A stretch of 64,000 nt of DNA from Buchnera aphidicola (Hyperomyzus lactucae) (GTDB taxonomy: Bacteria > Pseudomonadota > Gammaproteobacteria > Enterobacterales > Enterobacteriaceae), in the NCBI RefSeq assembly GCF_005081705.1, contig NZ_CP034876.1, positions 263,863 to 327,862 on the forward strand, given 5' to 3'. A model generated the notes under the pieces. The model was not told the DNA's origin and searched no databases. It saw only the letters and a program-made list of their open reading frames with translations. Position numbers and translations under genes: made by a program. This document shows positions 20,749 through 31,142 of this stretch, piece after piece. Positions within the stretch are counted from its first letter, which is position 1. Every line of letters begins with the position of its first letter.

Positions 20749-22542
20749 TTAATTTTTACTAGTATTTAAAATTTCTAGAAATGCTTGTTTAGGCATATTA
20801 ACATTTCCTATTTTTTTCATTCTTCTTTTTCCATCTTTTTGTTTTTGTAATAATTTCTTTTTTCTGCTAACATCTCCACCATAGCATTTTGCTAGTACAT
20901 TTTTTCTTAATTGTTTAATAGTCGAACGTGCCACAATAGAATTATTAATTATAGCTTGAATGGATATATCAAATTGATGCCTAGGTATTAATGTTTTCAT
21001 TTTATCAACTATTTCACGAGCACGATATTGTGCATATTTATGATGTACGAGAATTGTTAATGCATCGACTTTTTCCGAGTTAATTAATATATCTATTCTT
21101 ACTATTTTCGCAGATTGAAAAAATTTAAAATCATATTCTAACGAAGCATATCCTTTAGAAACCGATTTTAGTTCATCAAAAAAATTTAATACTACTTCGT
21201 TCATAGGTATATTGTATTTTAATGATACTTGATGTGTATGATAAACCATGTTAGTTTGAACACCTCTTTTTTTTATACACAAGTTAATAACTGATCCCAG
21301 AAATTGAGGAGGTGATAAAATATTACATTCAACTATAGGTTCTTCAATTTTTTTTATATTGGTCATCATCGGAAAACTAGAAGGACTATCTAAATAAATA
21401 ATTTTTCCATTTAATAATTCTACTTTATAAATCACTGTGGGTGCAGTAGAAATTAAATCAATCCCATATTCCCTTTCTAAACGTGCTTGAATGATTTCCA
21501 TATGTAATAAACCTAAAAATCCACATCTAAATCCAAATCCAAGAGCTGTAGAATTTTCCGGTTCATAAAATAGAGAAGAATCATTTAAACTAAGTTTTCC
21601 TAATGCATCTCTAAATGTTTTATATTGATCCGATACCATAGGAAACAAACCCGCATATATTTGGGGTTTGATTTTTTTAAATCCCATCAAAACATTTTTT
21701 GCAGGATTTTTAGCTTGAGTTAATGTATCCCCAACAGGAGCAGCTATAATGTTTTTAATACCGCAAATAATCCAACCTACTTCACCGCATTTTAATTTGT
21801 TTTTATTCAATTTTTTAGGAGTAAAAACTCCTAATTGTTCAACAAAATAATTTTTTCCTGTACTCATGACTTGAATTTGATCCTTTTCAAATAAAATTCC
21901 ATTTTTAATTCTTATTAAAGATACGACACCTAAATAGTTATCAAACCATGAATCAATAATTAAAGCTTGAAGGGGATTCTCTATCGAACCATTCGGAGAA
22001 GGAATATCAGTAATAATCCGTTCTATTAATTCTTTAATGCCTTGTCCTGTTTTAGATGAACACCTAATAGCATCTAGAGCAGATATTCCTATAATGTCTT
22101 CTATTTGTTCTGCAACCTTATCTGGATTTGAATTAACTAGATCTATTTTATTTAAAACTGGAACAATTTCTAGATTCATTTCCAATGCTGTGTAACAATT
22201 GGCTAAAGTTTGCGCTTCAACTCCTTGAGTAGCATCTACAACTAATAATGCTCCTTCACATGCCGCTAACGATCGTGAAACTTCGTAAGAAAAATCAACA
22301 TGACCTGGAGTATCAATAAAATTTAAATGAAAAATATCTCCAGTTTCATTCTTGTAATCAATCATAACACTTTGAGCTTTAATAGTAATGCCTCTTTCTC
22401 TTTCTAAATCCATAGAATCTAGCACTTGATGAGACATTTCTCTTTCAGATAAACCACCACATATTTGTATTAACCGATCAGATAAAGTTGATTTTCCATG
22501 ATCAATATGGGCTATAATAGAAAAATTTCTTATATTTTTCAT
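20749..22542 (-). CDS. lepA: Elongation factor 4 (LepA)
   Basis: Translational GTPase that acts on ribosomes during biogenesis or stalling. GTPase motifs are [17 protein letters not shown] and NKID, followed by domains II to V and the C-terminal basic CTD with [24 protein letters not shown] place the start at the ATG at 22540-22542, which gives [14 protein letters not shown] exactly like E. coli and 597 residues. An in-frame ATG 42 bp upstream would add 14 residues with no family match. First gene of lepA-lepB-rnc-era. Confidence 0.96.
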   Translation of the reverse strand: MKNIRNFSIIAHIDHGKSTLSDRLIQICGGLSEREMSHQVLDSMDLERERGITIKAQSVMIDYKNETGDIFHLNFIDTPGHVDFSYEVSRSLAACEGALLVVDATQGVEAQTLANCYTALEMNLEIVPVLNKIDLVNSNPDKVAEQIEDIIGISALDAIRCSSKTGQGIKELIERIITDIPSPNGSIENPLQALIIDSWFDNYLGVVSLIRIKNGILFEKDQIQVMSTGKNYFVEQLGVFTPKKLNKNKLKCGEVGWIICGIKNIIAAPVGDTLTQAKNPAKNVLMGFKKIKPQIYAGLFPMVSDQYKTFRDALGKLSLNDSSLFYEPENSTALGFGFRCGFLGLLHMEIIQARLEREYGIDLISTAPTVIYKVELLNGKIIYLDSPSSFPMMTNIKKIEEPIVECNILSPPQFLGSVINLCIKKRGVQTNMVYHTHQVSLKYNIPMNEVVLNFFDELKSVSKGYASLEYDFKFFQSAKIVRIDILINSEKVDALTILVHHKYAQYRAREIVDKMKTLIPRHQFDISIQAIINNSIVARSTIKQLRKNVLAKCYGGDVSRKKKLLQKQKDGKRRMKKIGNVNMPKQAFLEILNTSKN

Positions 22543-22769
22543 ATGTATTTTTATACCATATTTATTTTTTATATATTTTAACATGCAGTTAAATATTTTT
22601 TATTATTTTTATAGACTTTTTAATTAAAATAATTTATTAAATATAAATTTAATATGTTTTATATATTCAGGATATAATAGTATATTCACTACTGTTATTT
22701 ATAATATATAATAAATAATAAAAAAATATGAAAATATACGTATAAACAACTAAAATTAATATTATCAAC

Positions 22770-23873
22770 ATGACAATAAAAAAATATAAAAAAGTAATTG
22801 TTGCTATGTCTGGAGGTGTAGACTCATCCATTTCAGCATGGATGTTAAAAAAACAAAAATATAAAGTAGAAGGTTTATTTATGAAAAACTGGGAAGAAGA
22901 TGACGAAAAGGGATATTGTAATTCTACTCAAGATTTATATGATGCAAGAAATGTATGTAAAAAATTAAATATATATCTTCATACAATAAATTTTTCTACA
23001 GAATATTGGGAACAGGTTTTTGAAAATTTTTTATATGAACATAAACAAGGAAATACGCCAAATCCTGATATATTATGCAATAAAAAAATTAAATTTAATT
23101 TATTTTTTAATTATGCTCTTAAAGAACTTGAAGCAGATTATATTGCTACAGGTCATTATGCTCGTATAAAAAAAATAAATAGAAGATATGTACTTTTAAA
23201 AGGTATTGATCTTAATAAAGATCAAAGTTATTTTTTATATACTTTAACTGAAGTTAAACTAAAAAAAATTTTATTTCCTATTGGAAATTTAATAAAAACT
23301 CAAGTGAGAAGTATCGCTAAAAAAATAAATTTAAAAGTCGCTGAAAAAAAAGATTCTACTGGTATTTGCTTTATTGGACCTAAAAAAATAAAAAAATTTT
23401 TAAGTCTGTATATTACTGAAAAAAAAGGTAATATAATTACAACTGACGGGAAAGTCATTGGGGAACATAACGGTATTTTTTATTACACTTTAGGACAAAG
23501 AAAAGGATTAGGTATTGGCGGAATAAAAGATAAATATAACATACCATGGTATGTAATAGAAAAAAATCTTAAAAAAAACACATTAACAGTTGCTCAAGGA
23601 TCTTTTAATAAATCCCTTATGTCTATCGGTCTAATAGCTAAAAATATTCATTGGATTAATAATCAAGTATCTTTTCCTATTTCTTGTATGGTGAAAACAA
23701 GATATCGTCAAAAAGATATCATGTCTAATATAGAATGTATAAATAATAAATATATCAAGATAATTTTTGATCAACCCGTTAGAGCAGTTACACCAGGTCA
23801 ATCAGTAGTGTTTTATTTATCAGAAAAATGTATAGGTGGGGGCATTATTAAATCTAGATTGCCATTATTATAA
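22770..23873 (+). CDS. mnmA: tRNA 2-thiouridylase MnmA
   Basis: Adds the 2-thio group to U34 of tRNA-Lys, Glu and Gln. It has 367 residues against 368 in E. coli. The PP-loop SGGVDSS is at residues 14-20. The catalytic cysteines sit in NPDILCNKKIKF and DSTGICFIG, and TGHYARI and LGQRKGLGIGG are conserved. It is the first gene of mnmA-hflD-purB, kept in E. coli order, and divergent from lepA. Confidence 0.97.
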   Translation: MTIKKYKKVIVAMSGGVDSSISAWMLKKQKYKVEGLFMKNWEEDDEKGYCNSTQDLYDARNVCKKLNIYLHTINFSTEYWEQVFENFLYEHKQGNTPNPDILCNKKIKFNLFFNYALKELEADYIATGHYARIKKINRRYVLLKGIDLNKDQSYFLYTLTEVKLKKILFPIGNLIKTQVRSIAKKINLKVAEKKDSTGICFIGPKKIKKFLSLYITEKKGNIITTDGKVIGEHNGIFYYTLGQRKGLGIGGIKDKYNIPWYVIEKNLKKNTLTVAQGSFNKSLMSIGLIAKNIHWINNQVSFPISCMVKTRYRQKDIMSNIECINNKYIKIIFDQPVRAVTPGQSVVFYLSEKCIGGGIIKSRLPLL

Positions 23874-23905
23874 TTTTAATTATTTTAAATAGTAAGGAGA
23901 TAATT

Positions 23906-24538
23906 GTGATTAAAAAAATGTATTCAATTACATTATCACTTGCAGGTATTTGTCAGTCAGTTCATTTAGTACAACAATTAGCTCAATCGGGAAAATGCGA
24001 TAGAGATGCATTTAAAGTATCTTTACAAAGTATTTTAGAAATCAATCCTGATTCTGTGATAAAAATATATGGTAATCATGAAAAAAATTTAAATGTAGGA
24101 TTAAAAAAATTAGTATCGATTTTAACTTTTTCTAATTTTTCTTTTTCATATATAGAATTAATTAAATATATTTTTGACATGATGATTGTTGAAAGAAAAT
24201 TAAAAAAAGATCATATGGCAACTTGTTCTTTAAAAAAAAAAATATTAATTGTATCTAGCGAGTATTATATTAATAATAATATTCATATTTTAACTAGTCA
24301 ATTAGCGAAAATATATCTCGATATTATTAGTTCTTTAGGTTCTCGCATTTTAGTTAAAGGAGTTAAAGTTTTTTTACAAGATTTTACAATCCAGGAAAAA
24401 ATTCGTTGCTTGTTACTTTCAGGTATTCGTTCTATAGTTCTATGGAAACAATTTGGCGGAAATCAAATAAAGTTAATATATTTTAGATATTATATTATTA
24501 GAAAAGCAAAAAAAATATTGTTTAATTTAAAAAATTAG
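23906..24538 (+). CDS. hflD: HflD homologue
   Basis: Membrane-associated protein, known in E. coli for affecting lambda CII stability; its normal role is unclear. It has 210 residues against 213. ITLSLAGICQSVHLVQQLA and SLGSRILVKG match the family. The GTG start at 23906 is supported by the Shine-Dalgarno AAGGAGA ending 5 nt upstream; an ATG four codons later is too far from it. It lies between mnmA and purB, as in E. coli, with only 10 bp to purB. Confidence 0.92.
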   Translation: MIKKMYSITLSLAGICQSVHLVQQLAQSGKCDRDAFKVSLQSILEINPDSVIKIYGNHEKNLNVGLKKLVSILTFSNFSFSYIELIKYIFDMMIVERKLKKDHMATCSLKKKILIVSSEYYINNNIHILTSQLAKIYLDIISSLGSRILVKGVKVFLQDFTIQEKIRCLLLSGIRSIVLWKQFGGNQIKLIYFRYYIIRKAKKILFNLKN

Positions 24539-24548
24539 GATGTAGTAT

Positions 24549-25922
24549 ATGGAATTAACTTCTTTAACAGCTATATCTCCTATTGATGGTAGATATAGCA
24601 GTTCTACAATATTGTTAAGAAATATCTTTAGTGAATTTAGTTTTTTTAAATATCGTCTTGCAATAGAAGTGCAGTGGTTAAAAAAAATAATTAGTATGTC
24701 TGAAATATTAAATATTAAAAGCGTCATAGATGATAAAGAAATACTATTTCTCGATAATATTATTAAAAAATTTAACGAAAAAGATGCACTATATATTAAA
24801 AATATAGAAAAAAAAACTAATCATGATATTAAAGCATTAGAATATTTTTTAAAAGAAAAAATTTCTAAATCAAAAAATCTTTCACTATTATCTGAATTTG
24901 TACATTTTGGATGTACATCAGAAGATATTAACAATTTAGCATATGCATTGATGTTAAAAGATGTGCGTAGTCAAATAATTTTACCATTATGGAAGAAAAT
25001 TATATTTTTTTTAAAAAAAATGATTTTTCAATATAAAAACATTCCTTTATTATCTCTAACTCATGGACAACCAGCTACACCATCAACTATGGGTAAAGAA
25101 ATTGCTAATTTTTACTATCGAATGCAACGTCAGTATATAAAACTTGAAAATATAGAAATATTGGGAAAAATTAACGGTAGTACTGGTAATTATAATGCAC
25201 ATTTAGCAGCATACCCAGAAGTTAATTGGCATAAAATTAGTGAAGAATTTATAAAATCCTTAGGTATTCATTGGAATCCATATACAACTCAAATTGAACC
25301 TCATGACTATATTGCAGAATTTTTTAGTTGTATGTCACTTTTTAATACAATATTAATTAATTTTAATCGCGATATGTGGGGCTATATTTCTCTTAATTAC
25401 TTTAAACAAAAATCAATAGAACAAGAAATAGGCTCTTCAGTAATGCCACATAAAATAAATCCAATTAATTTTGAAAATTCTGAAGGTAATTTAGGTTTGT
25501 CCAATGCTTTAATGAATCATATGATAAAAAAGTTACCAATTTCTCGATGGCAACGTGATTTAAGTGATTCTACAGTATTACGTAATTTAGGAGTCGCTAT
25601 TTCTTATGCAATTATCGCTTATTATTCAGTGTTATCTGGAATTAAAAAGTTAGAAATTAATGAATTTCAATTGTTTAAAAACCTAGATGAAAATTGGTCT
25701 ATTTTATCTGAACCGATTCAAACTGTTATGCGTCGTTATGGAATTAAAGATGCATACGAACAATTAAAAATATTAACTCGAGGGAAAATAATAAATAAAA
25801 ATATTATAAAAGATTTTATTTCTAATTTAGATATTCCAAAAAAAGAAAAAGAACGTTTAAACAAAATTACTCCTTTTAATTATATTGGCGCAGCTAGTAC
25901 AATAATAAATGATATTAAATAA
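24549..25922 (+). CDS. purB: Adenylosuccinate lyase
   Basis: Acts in IMP synthesis and converts adenylosuccinate to AMP. It has 457 residues against 456 in E. coli. The start ELTSLTAISPIDGRY, the SLTHGQPATPSTMGKE region and the superfamily signature GSSVMPHKINPINFENSEGN (about residue 294) are intact. It is the last gene of mnmA-hflD-purB. Buchnera usually lacks most de novo purine genes, so the AMP branch from salvaged IMP is the likely role, working with gpt. Confidence 0.97.
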   Translation: MELTSLTAISPIDGRYSSSTILLRNIFSEFSFFKYRLAIEVQWLKKIISMSEILNIKSVIDDKEILFLDNIIKKFNEKDALYIKNIEKKTNHDIKALEYFLKEKISKSKNLSLLSEFVHFGCTSEDINNLAYALMLKDVRSQIILPLWKKIIFFLKKMIFQYKNIPLLSLTHGQPATPSTMGKEIANFYYRMQRQYIKLENIEILGKINGSTGNYNAHLAAYPEVNWHKISEEFIKSLGIHWNPYTTQIEPHDYIAEFFSCMSLFNTILINFNRDMWGYISLNYFKQKSIEQEIGSSVMPHKINPINFENSEGNLGLSNALMNHMIKKLPISRWQRDLSDSTVLRNLGVAISYAIIAYYSVLSGIKKLEINEFQLFKNLDENWSILSEPIQTVMRRYGIKDAYEQLKILTRGKIINKNIIKDFISNLDIPKKEKERLNKITPFNYIGAASTIINDIK

Positions 25923-26030
25923 ATGATTATTTAATTAATTAAAAATTAGCAAGAATATTTATTTTAAATATATAAGTAGTTTCTTATTTTTTATTTCATC
26001 AATAACATAAAACATTAAGGAATTTTTCTC

Positions 26031-26621
26031 ATGAAATTAGGAATTTTAATTATTTCTATAATATTCTTAACTGGATGTAATAAATTTTTAAATACAAGAC
26101 CAAATTTAAAAATAAATTATTTTTTACAAAAAAAAATTATAGAAAGGAATTTATACAACTGGAATAATTTAATTAAAGAGGCTTCTCAGAAATACAAAGT
26201 TGATGAAAAATTAATTAAATCTATTATTTATGCGGAATCTTCTGGTAATCCCAATGCTAAAAGTAGTTCAAATGCTATCGGATTAATGCAAATTAAACCT
26301 TCTGCTGCCGGATTGGAAGTATATCGTTTATATGGGAAAAAAGGTCAACCTTCTATTAAAGAACTATACAATCCAAAAGAAAACATTAACATAGGAACTG
26401 CCTATATTCATTTTTTAGAAAAAAAATTCACTCGCATACAAAATAAAGAAGTAATGAGGTCTGCTATTATTGTGGCATATGTTAATGGAATGAGTGGACT
26501 TCTTAAAATATTTTCTAAAAATAGTAAACAAGCTATAACCATAATAAATACTATGACAATGCAATCTTTCTGTACATACATAAAAAAAAACATCCAGCAA
26601 AACAAGCATTTCCTTATTTAA
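26031..26621 (+). CDS. emtA: Endo-type membrane-bound lytic transglycosylase, 3' end frameshifted
   Basis: Outer-membrane lipoprotein that cuts peptidoglycan. The lipoprotein signal ends in LTGC (Cys16), and the SLT domain has catalytic Glu69 in YAESSGNPNA, then NAIGLMQIKPSA. The frame yields 196 residues, but homology to the E. coli end (HPAPQAPRYIYKL) continues in another frame after an A9 tract at 26582-26590. Adding one A gives KKHPAKQAFPYLIKVI and a stop at 26651-26653, about 207 residues against 203 in E. coli. It is a recent one-base deletion, a slippage-rescued site or a sequencing error. A lipoprotein substrate fits the lolCDE genes in the window. Confidence 0.92.
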   Translation: MKLGILIISIIFLTGCNKFLNTRPNLKINYFLQKKIIERNLYNWNNLIKEASQKYKVDEKLIKSIIYAESSGNPNAKSSSNAIGLMQIKPSAAGLEVYRLYGKKGQPSIKELYNPKENINIGTAYIHFLEKKFTRIQNKEVMRSAIIVAYVNGMSGLLKIFSKNSKQAITIINTMTMQSFCTYIKKNIQQNKHFLI

Positions 26622-26716
26622 TCAAAGTAATTAATATTTATAATCTAGTATAAAAAATTTTAAAAATAAATTTCCAACATTAAAAATAATTAATATCTAC
26701 AATTGAGATGTCAAAA

Positions 26717-27499
26717 ATGGGAATTTTGAAAGGTAAAAAAATTTTAATTACTGGAATTTCAAGTACTAGATCTATTGCTTTTGGTATAGCAAAATCTTTG
26801 TATAATCAGCAAGCAGAATTAGCTTTTGTATGTAAAAATGAAAAAATAAGCAAAAAAATCAAACATTTAGCAAATTCAATGGAATCAAGTGTTATACTAT
26901 CATGTGACGTTTCTAATGATGAAAATATTAAGAATCTTTTTTTTAATTTAAGTAAAGTATGGAAGAATTTTGATGGTTTAGTCCATTCAATTGCTTATTG
27001 TCCTAAAGAATTTTTTCATGATGATTTTATTAATAGTATTACTCGAAAAGGATTTAATATTGCACATGAAATTAGTTCATATAGTTTTTTGGGATTAGTA
27101 AAAGAATGTAGAAATATGTTAAATAATTTTTCTTCTCTATTAACATTATCTTATATAGGTGCTCAAAAAGTTATACCTAACTATAATGTTATGGGTTTAG
27201 CTAAAGCTTCGTTAGAAGCTAATGTTCGTTATATGGCTTATACTTTAGGTGAGGAAAAAATTAGAGTCAATGCTATTTCACCTAATCCCATTAGGACCGT
27301 TTCTTCTTATAAAATCAAAAATTTTAATAAAATAAAAAACGATTCTTGTAAACAATCTTTTTTAAAGAATTCTATTACTATTGAAAATATAGGTAATGTT
27401 GCATCTTTTTTATTATCTAATTTATCTATAGGAATTACAGGTTCAGTAATTTATGTTGATAATGGATTTAACGTGAGTAGTATTAATAACGTATTATAA
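26717..27499 (+). CDS. fabI: Enoyl-[acyl-carrier-protein] reductase
   Basis: NADH-dependent reductase for the last step of fatty acid elongation. It has a short-chain dehydrogenase fold. The active-site tyrosine and lysine are in IPNYNVMGLAKAS, and SYIGAQKVIPN and NAISPNPIRT are conserved. I prefer the ATG at 26717 (MGILKGKKILITG, like E. coli MGFLSGKRILVTG), giving 260 residues against 262. The GAG at 26705-26707 is 9 nt upstream of it, while it touches the alternative ATG at 26708. It is followed by a terminator-like hairpin. Confidence 0.95.
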   Translation: MGILKGKKILITGISSTRSIAFGIAKSLYNQQAELAFVCKNEKISKKIKHLANSMESSVILSCDVSNDENIKNLFFNLSKVWKNFDGLVHSIAYCPKEFFHDDFINSITRKGFNIAHEISSYSFLGLVKECRNMLNNFSSLLTLSYIGAQKVIPNYNVMGLAKASLEANVRYMAYTLGEEKIRVNAISPNPIRTVSSYKIKNFNKIKNDSCKQSFLKNSITIENIGNVASFLLSNLSIGITGSVIYVDNGFNVSSINNVL

Positions 27500-27542
27500 T
27501 ATTTATTATATTTAAATATTATTTATTTTAACATTAAACAGT

Positions 27543-27570
27543 AATATTTTAATAAAATATTTTATTTTTT
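27543..27570 (+). terminator. Rho-independent terminator after fabI
   Basis: AATATTTTA (27543-27551) and TAAAATATT (27553-27561) are perfect inverted copies, giving a stem of about 7 bp with a 5-nt loop. It is followed at once by TTATTTTTT. The stem is AT-only but has the right layout. Confidence 0.55.
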
Positions 27571-27712
27571 CAAAGAAATTACTAAAACATTTTTATTACA
27601 CACTTAAAAAAAATGATTTTTATGATATTTCATAAATGAGTTATATATTTAAATTAATTTTTAAACTTATAAAATGATTAATTTTCTACTATGACAATTA
27701 GGTCCCACTATT

Positions 27713-29650
27713 ATGTTCCATAATAATCCATTATTAACACAGTTAAAAAAAAACTTGCATGCCAAGATCCCCCGAGTTGAAGGAATAGTAAAAAGTACTG
27801 AAAGAGGATTTGGATTTTTAGAAATCGATACACAGAAAAGTTATTTTATACCTCCTAAAAATATGAAAAAAGTTATGCATGGAGACAAAATAATTGCATT
27901 GTTAAAAATAGAAAAAGATAGAGAGATAGTAGAACCTGAAAAATTAATTGAACCTTTTTTAAATAGATTTGTTGGAAAGATAGAAGAAAAAAATAATAAA
28001 TTATTCATAATACCAGATTATCCATTTTTAAAAGATCTAATAATATGTGAGCCTAATAAAAATTGTATGAATAATTTTTATAATGGAGATTGGGCAGTAG
28101 CTAAATTAATAAAACATAAACTTAAAGGAGATCATGTTTTTTACGCTGAATTAATTGAAAAAATTATACAAGAAGAGGATCCATTTGCACCGTGGTGGGT
28201 CACTTTAGCACGGCATAATCTTGATAGAAAAGAACCTTTAGCAGAAGAAAATGATCTTCTATTAAAAGAAAATTATGATAGAAAAGATTTAACCAGTTTG
28301 GATTTTATTACTATAGATAACATAAATACAAAAGATATTGACGATGCTCTTTTTATCGATGAGACATCTTCTCATGAGCTTTGTTTAACAGTAGCTATTG
28401 CTGATCCTACAGCGTATATAGAACGTGGTAGTAGATTAGATTTAATAGCTTCTAAAAGGGGGTTTACAAATTATTTACCAGGATTTAACATTCCTATGTT
28501 ACCACGAAATTTATCAGAAAACATATGTTCGTTAAATCCTAATCAATGTCGTCCAGTACTAGCATGTCGTATTACTATTTTAAAAGATGGTGATATTTCA
28601 GATAAGATTGATTTTTTTTTAGCATGGATAAAATCAAAATCAAAATTATCTTATGAATACGTTTCGGACTGGATCGAAGGATCTGGTACATGGATACCAC
28701 CTAAAAAATCTATTGAAAAACAAATATTACTTTTACATCGTTTATGTTTATTGCGTATAAAATGGAGGAAGGTGAATGCTGTATTATTTAAAGATAGTTT
28801 AGAATATCGATTTCATTTATCTGAAACTGGAAAAGTGATAGATGTGTCAATTGAAAAAAGACGTATAGCCCATAAAATAGTTGAAGAATCTATGATAATT
28901 GCAAATATGTCTGCAGCTAATTTTTTATCTAAAAATTTAGGTTTTGGTATATATAATGTCCATACTGGTTTTGATCTTGTTAATGCTGAAAATGCAGTTT
29001 CTTTTTTAAAAAATTATAATTTAAACTTTGCTGTTAAAGAAATAATGACGTTAAAAGGTTTTTGTAATCTCAGACGTGTCTTAAATATATTATCAAATAA
29101 TTATATTGATAGTCGTATTCGTCGTTTTCAGTCTTTTGGAGATTTTAGCACTATACCAGGTCCTCATTTCGCACTTGGTTTTTCAGAATATGCAACGTGG
29201 ACTTCTCCTATTCGTAAATATAGTGATATGATTAATCATCGATTATTAAAATCTATTATAAAAAAAGATCAAGCAATAAAACCGAGTGAAGAAATAAAAT
29301 TTAAAATAAGTGAACAAAGAAGACGTAATAGAATGGCTGAAAGAGATGTTTCAGATTGGTTATATACTATATTATTACAGAAAAAAAAGTATCAAAATAA
29401 ACAATTTAATGCTGAAATTATCGATATTACCAGAAGTGGCATGAGAGCTCGATTAATAGAAAATGGTGCTAATGTTTTCATACCCGGAGTTTTTTTACAT
29501 CCAATCAGGGAAGAACTAACATTTAATCAAGAACTAGGAAAAGTTTTTATTAATGGTATTATACACTATAAAGTATCTGATTTTATTCGAGTAAATTTAT
29601 CGGAAATTCGATTAGAAACACGAAGTATTATTGCTAAACCTGAGTATTAA
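27713..29650 (+). CDS. rnb: Exoribonuclease II
   Basis: Processive 3'-5' RNase that degrades mRNA. It has 645 residues against 644 in E. coli. Cold-shock domains lie at the start, then the RNB domain with the catalytic aspartate cluster in NTKDIDDALFID, TNYLPGFNIPMLP, ATWTSPIRKYSDM and RRRNRMAERDVSDWLY, and a C-terminal S1 domain. It follows a 213-bp spacer that holds the fabI terminator. There is no sign of decay. Confidence 0.97.
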   Translation: MFHNNPLLTQLKKNLHAKIPRVEGIVKSTERGFGFLEIDTQKSYFIPPKNMKKVMHGDKIIALLKIEKDREIVEPEKLIEPFLNRFVGKIEEKNNKLFIIPDYPFLKDLIICEPNKNCMNNFYNGDWAVAKLIKHKLKGDHVFYAELIEKIIQEEDPFAPWWVTLARHNLDRKEPLAEENDLLLKENYDRKDLTSLDFITIDNINTKDIDDALFIDETSSHELCLTVAIADPTAYIERGSRLDLIASKRGFTNYLPGFNIPMLPRNLSENICSLNPNQCRPVLACRITILKDGDISDKIDFFLAWIKSKSKLSYEYVSDWIEGSGTWIPPKKSIEKQILLLHRLCLLRIKWRKVNAVLFKDSLEYRFHLSETGKVIDVSIEKRRIAHKIVEESMIIANMSAANFLSKNLGFGIYNVHTGFDLVNAENAVSFLKNYNLNFAVKEIMTLKGFCNLRRVLNILSNNYIDSRIRRFQSFGDFSTIPGPHFALGFSEYATWTSPIRKYSDMINHRLLKSIIKKDQAIKPSEEIKFKISEQRRRNRMAERDVSDWLYTILLQKKKYQNKQFNAEIIDITRSGMRARLIENGANVFIPGVFLHPIREELTFNQELGKVFINGIIHYKVSDFIRVNLSEIRLETRSIIAKPEY

Positions 29651-29706
29651 AAATTTAAATATTTTTAAATAACTTGTAAACATTCAATATAAATCAGGAG
29701 TATAAT

Positions 29707-30351
29707 ATGAATATTTCAATTTTTGATTTATCTATATATATAAAATTTTTTATAGGTTTGTGTGCTTTGGTCAATCCAATTGGAATGATTCCTATTTTTA
29801 CAACAATGACAAATAATCAGTCTTTTTTAGAAAGAAAAAAAACTAATTTAGTAGCTAATATTTCAGCATCATTGATTCTTTTAATATCGTTATTTTTTGG
29901 TAGTAATATTTTAAACGCTTTTGGTATATCTATTAATTCTTTTCGCATTGCTGGCGGAATACTAATTATTAGTATAGCATTCTCTATGATTAGTGGTGAA
30001 TTTATCAATAAAATAAAAATAGCGAGGAACCAAAAAGAAGAAAATATAGATAATATTAGCGTTGTTCCTTTAGCTATGCCTTTAATTGCAGGTCCTGGAG
30101 CAATAAGTTCTACTATTGTTTGGAGTACATACTATTCTACTTGGATTAATTTATTTGGATGTAGTTTGGCTATTATTTTGTTTTCTCTGGTATGTTGGTT
30201 ATGTTTTCAGGCAGCTCCATGTGTCGTGAAAATTTTAGGAAAAACAGGTATTAATATTATTACTCGTATTATGGGTTTACTACTGATGTCTCTTGGAATA
30301 GAATTTATCATTTCTGGAACGAGTACTATTTTCCCTGGATTATTACATTAA
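29707..30351 (+). CDS. ychE: MarC-family inner-membrane protein YchE
   Basis: Multi-pass membrane protein of unknown function (UPF0056). It has 214 residues against 215 in E. coli YchE, and aligns throughout: KFFIGLCALVNPIGMIPIF, INSFRIAGGILIISIAFSMISG, PLAMPLIAGPGAISSTIVW and ITRIMGLLLMSLGIEFIISG. About six membrane segments are visible. Strong conservation in such a reduced genome argues for a real function, perhaps transport, but none is proven. A Shine-Dalgarno AGGAG precedes the ATG. Confidence 0.92.
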   Translation: MNISIFDLSIYIKFFIGLCALVNPIGMIPIFTTMTNNQSFLERKKTNLVANISASLILLISLFFGSNILNAFGISINSFRIAGGILIISIAFSMISGEFINKIKIARNQKEENIDNISVVPLAMPLIAGPGAISSTIVWSTYYSTWINLFGCSLAIILFSLVCWLCFQAAPCVVKILGKTGINIITRIMGLLLMSLGIEFIISGTSTIFPGLLH

Positions 30352-30391
30352 TCTAATTAAAATATTCTTTAAGCGTACGTCGGATAGTGTC

Positions 30392-31042
30392 TTGCAAAAT
30401 AAAATAATTATTTTTCGTAATTTAGGATTAGAACATTGGCTTACAACTGTTCACAAAATGAATAATTTTACAATATTACGTAATCTTTATACACTTGATG
30501 AAGTTTGGTTCGTTGAACATTATCCGATTTTTACTCAAGGACAAATAAACAAAGAAAAAAATATAATTTTTCCTAATAACATTTCCTTAGTAAATACTGA
30601 TAGAGGTGGTCAAATTACATATCATGGACCAGGACAACAAATAGTATATTTTTTAATTAATCTAAAACGTCGTAAAATTAGCATACGTCAAATTATTGAT
30701 ATAATGCAAAAAATAATCATAGAAACATTAGATCATTTTTCTATCAAATCATATACGAAAAAAAAATATCCAGGTGTATATGTACATAAAAAGAAAATAT
30801 GTTCTTTGGGATTAAGAGTTAAAAAAGGTTCTACTTTACATGGTTTAGCACTAAATGTCAACATGGATCTAACACCGTTTAATTATATTTATCCATGTGG
30901 AGATGTAAATATAAAAATGACACAAATAAAAGATTTTAATTTAAGCATTCAATTGATGGATATACAGAAGATTTTAATTCAAAAAATATCTAAGTTTTTG
31001 GGAGTAACTATGATTAATGGAAAAGATAAAAAAAATAAATAA
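30392..31042 (+). CDS. lipB: Octanoyl-[acyl-carrier-protein]:protein N-octanoyltransferase
   Basis: Moves octanoate from ACP to lipoyl domains, the first step of lipoate synthesis. It has 216 residues against 213 in E. coli. DRGGQITYHGPGQQIVY, the lysine in KKICSLGLRV and the catalytic cysteine in YPCGD are present. The TTG start at 30392 is chosen because translation from it (QNKIIIFRNLGL) matches the E. coli start and no in-frame ATG lies nearby. lipA follows. Confidence 0.94.
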   Translation: MQNKIIIFRNLGLEHWLTTVHKMNNFTILRNLYTLDEVWFVEHYPIFTQGQINKEKNIIFPNNISLVNTDRGGQITYHGPGQQIVYFLINLKRRKISIRQIIDIMQKIIIETLDHFSIKSYTKKKYPGVYVHKKKICSLGLRVKKGSTLHGLALNVNMDLTPFNYIYPCGDVNIKMTQIKDFNLSIQLMDIQKILIQKISKFLGVTMINGKDKKNK

Positions 31043-31142
31043 TTTTTTATTGAAAATATTATGTGTAAAATTTTTTTAGATAACTATTTAAAGTTTATAT
31101 ATAGTGTATATTTTAATATTTATAATTGAGATAATAAATTTT

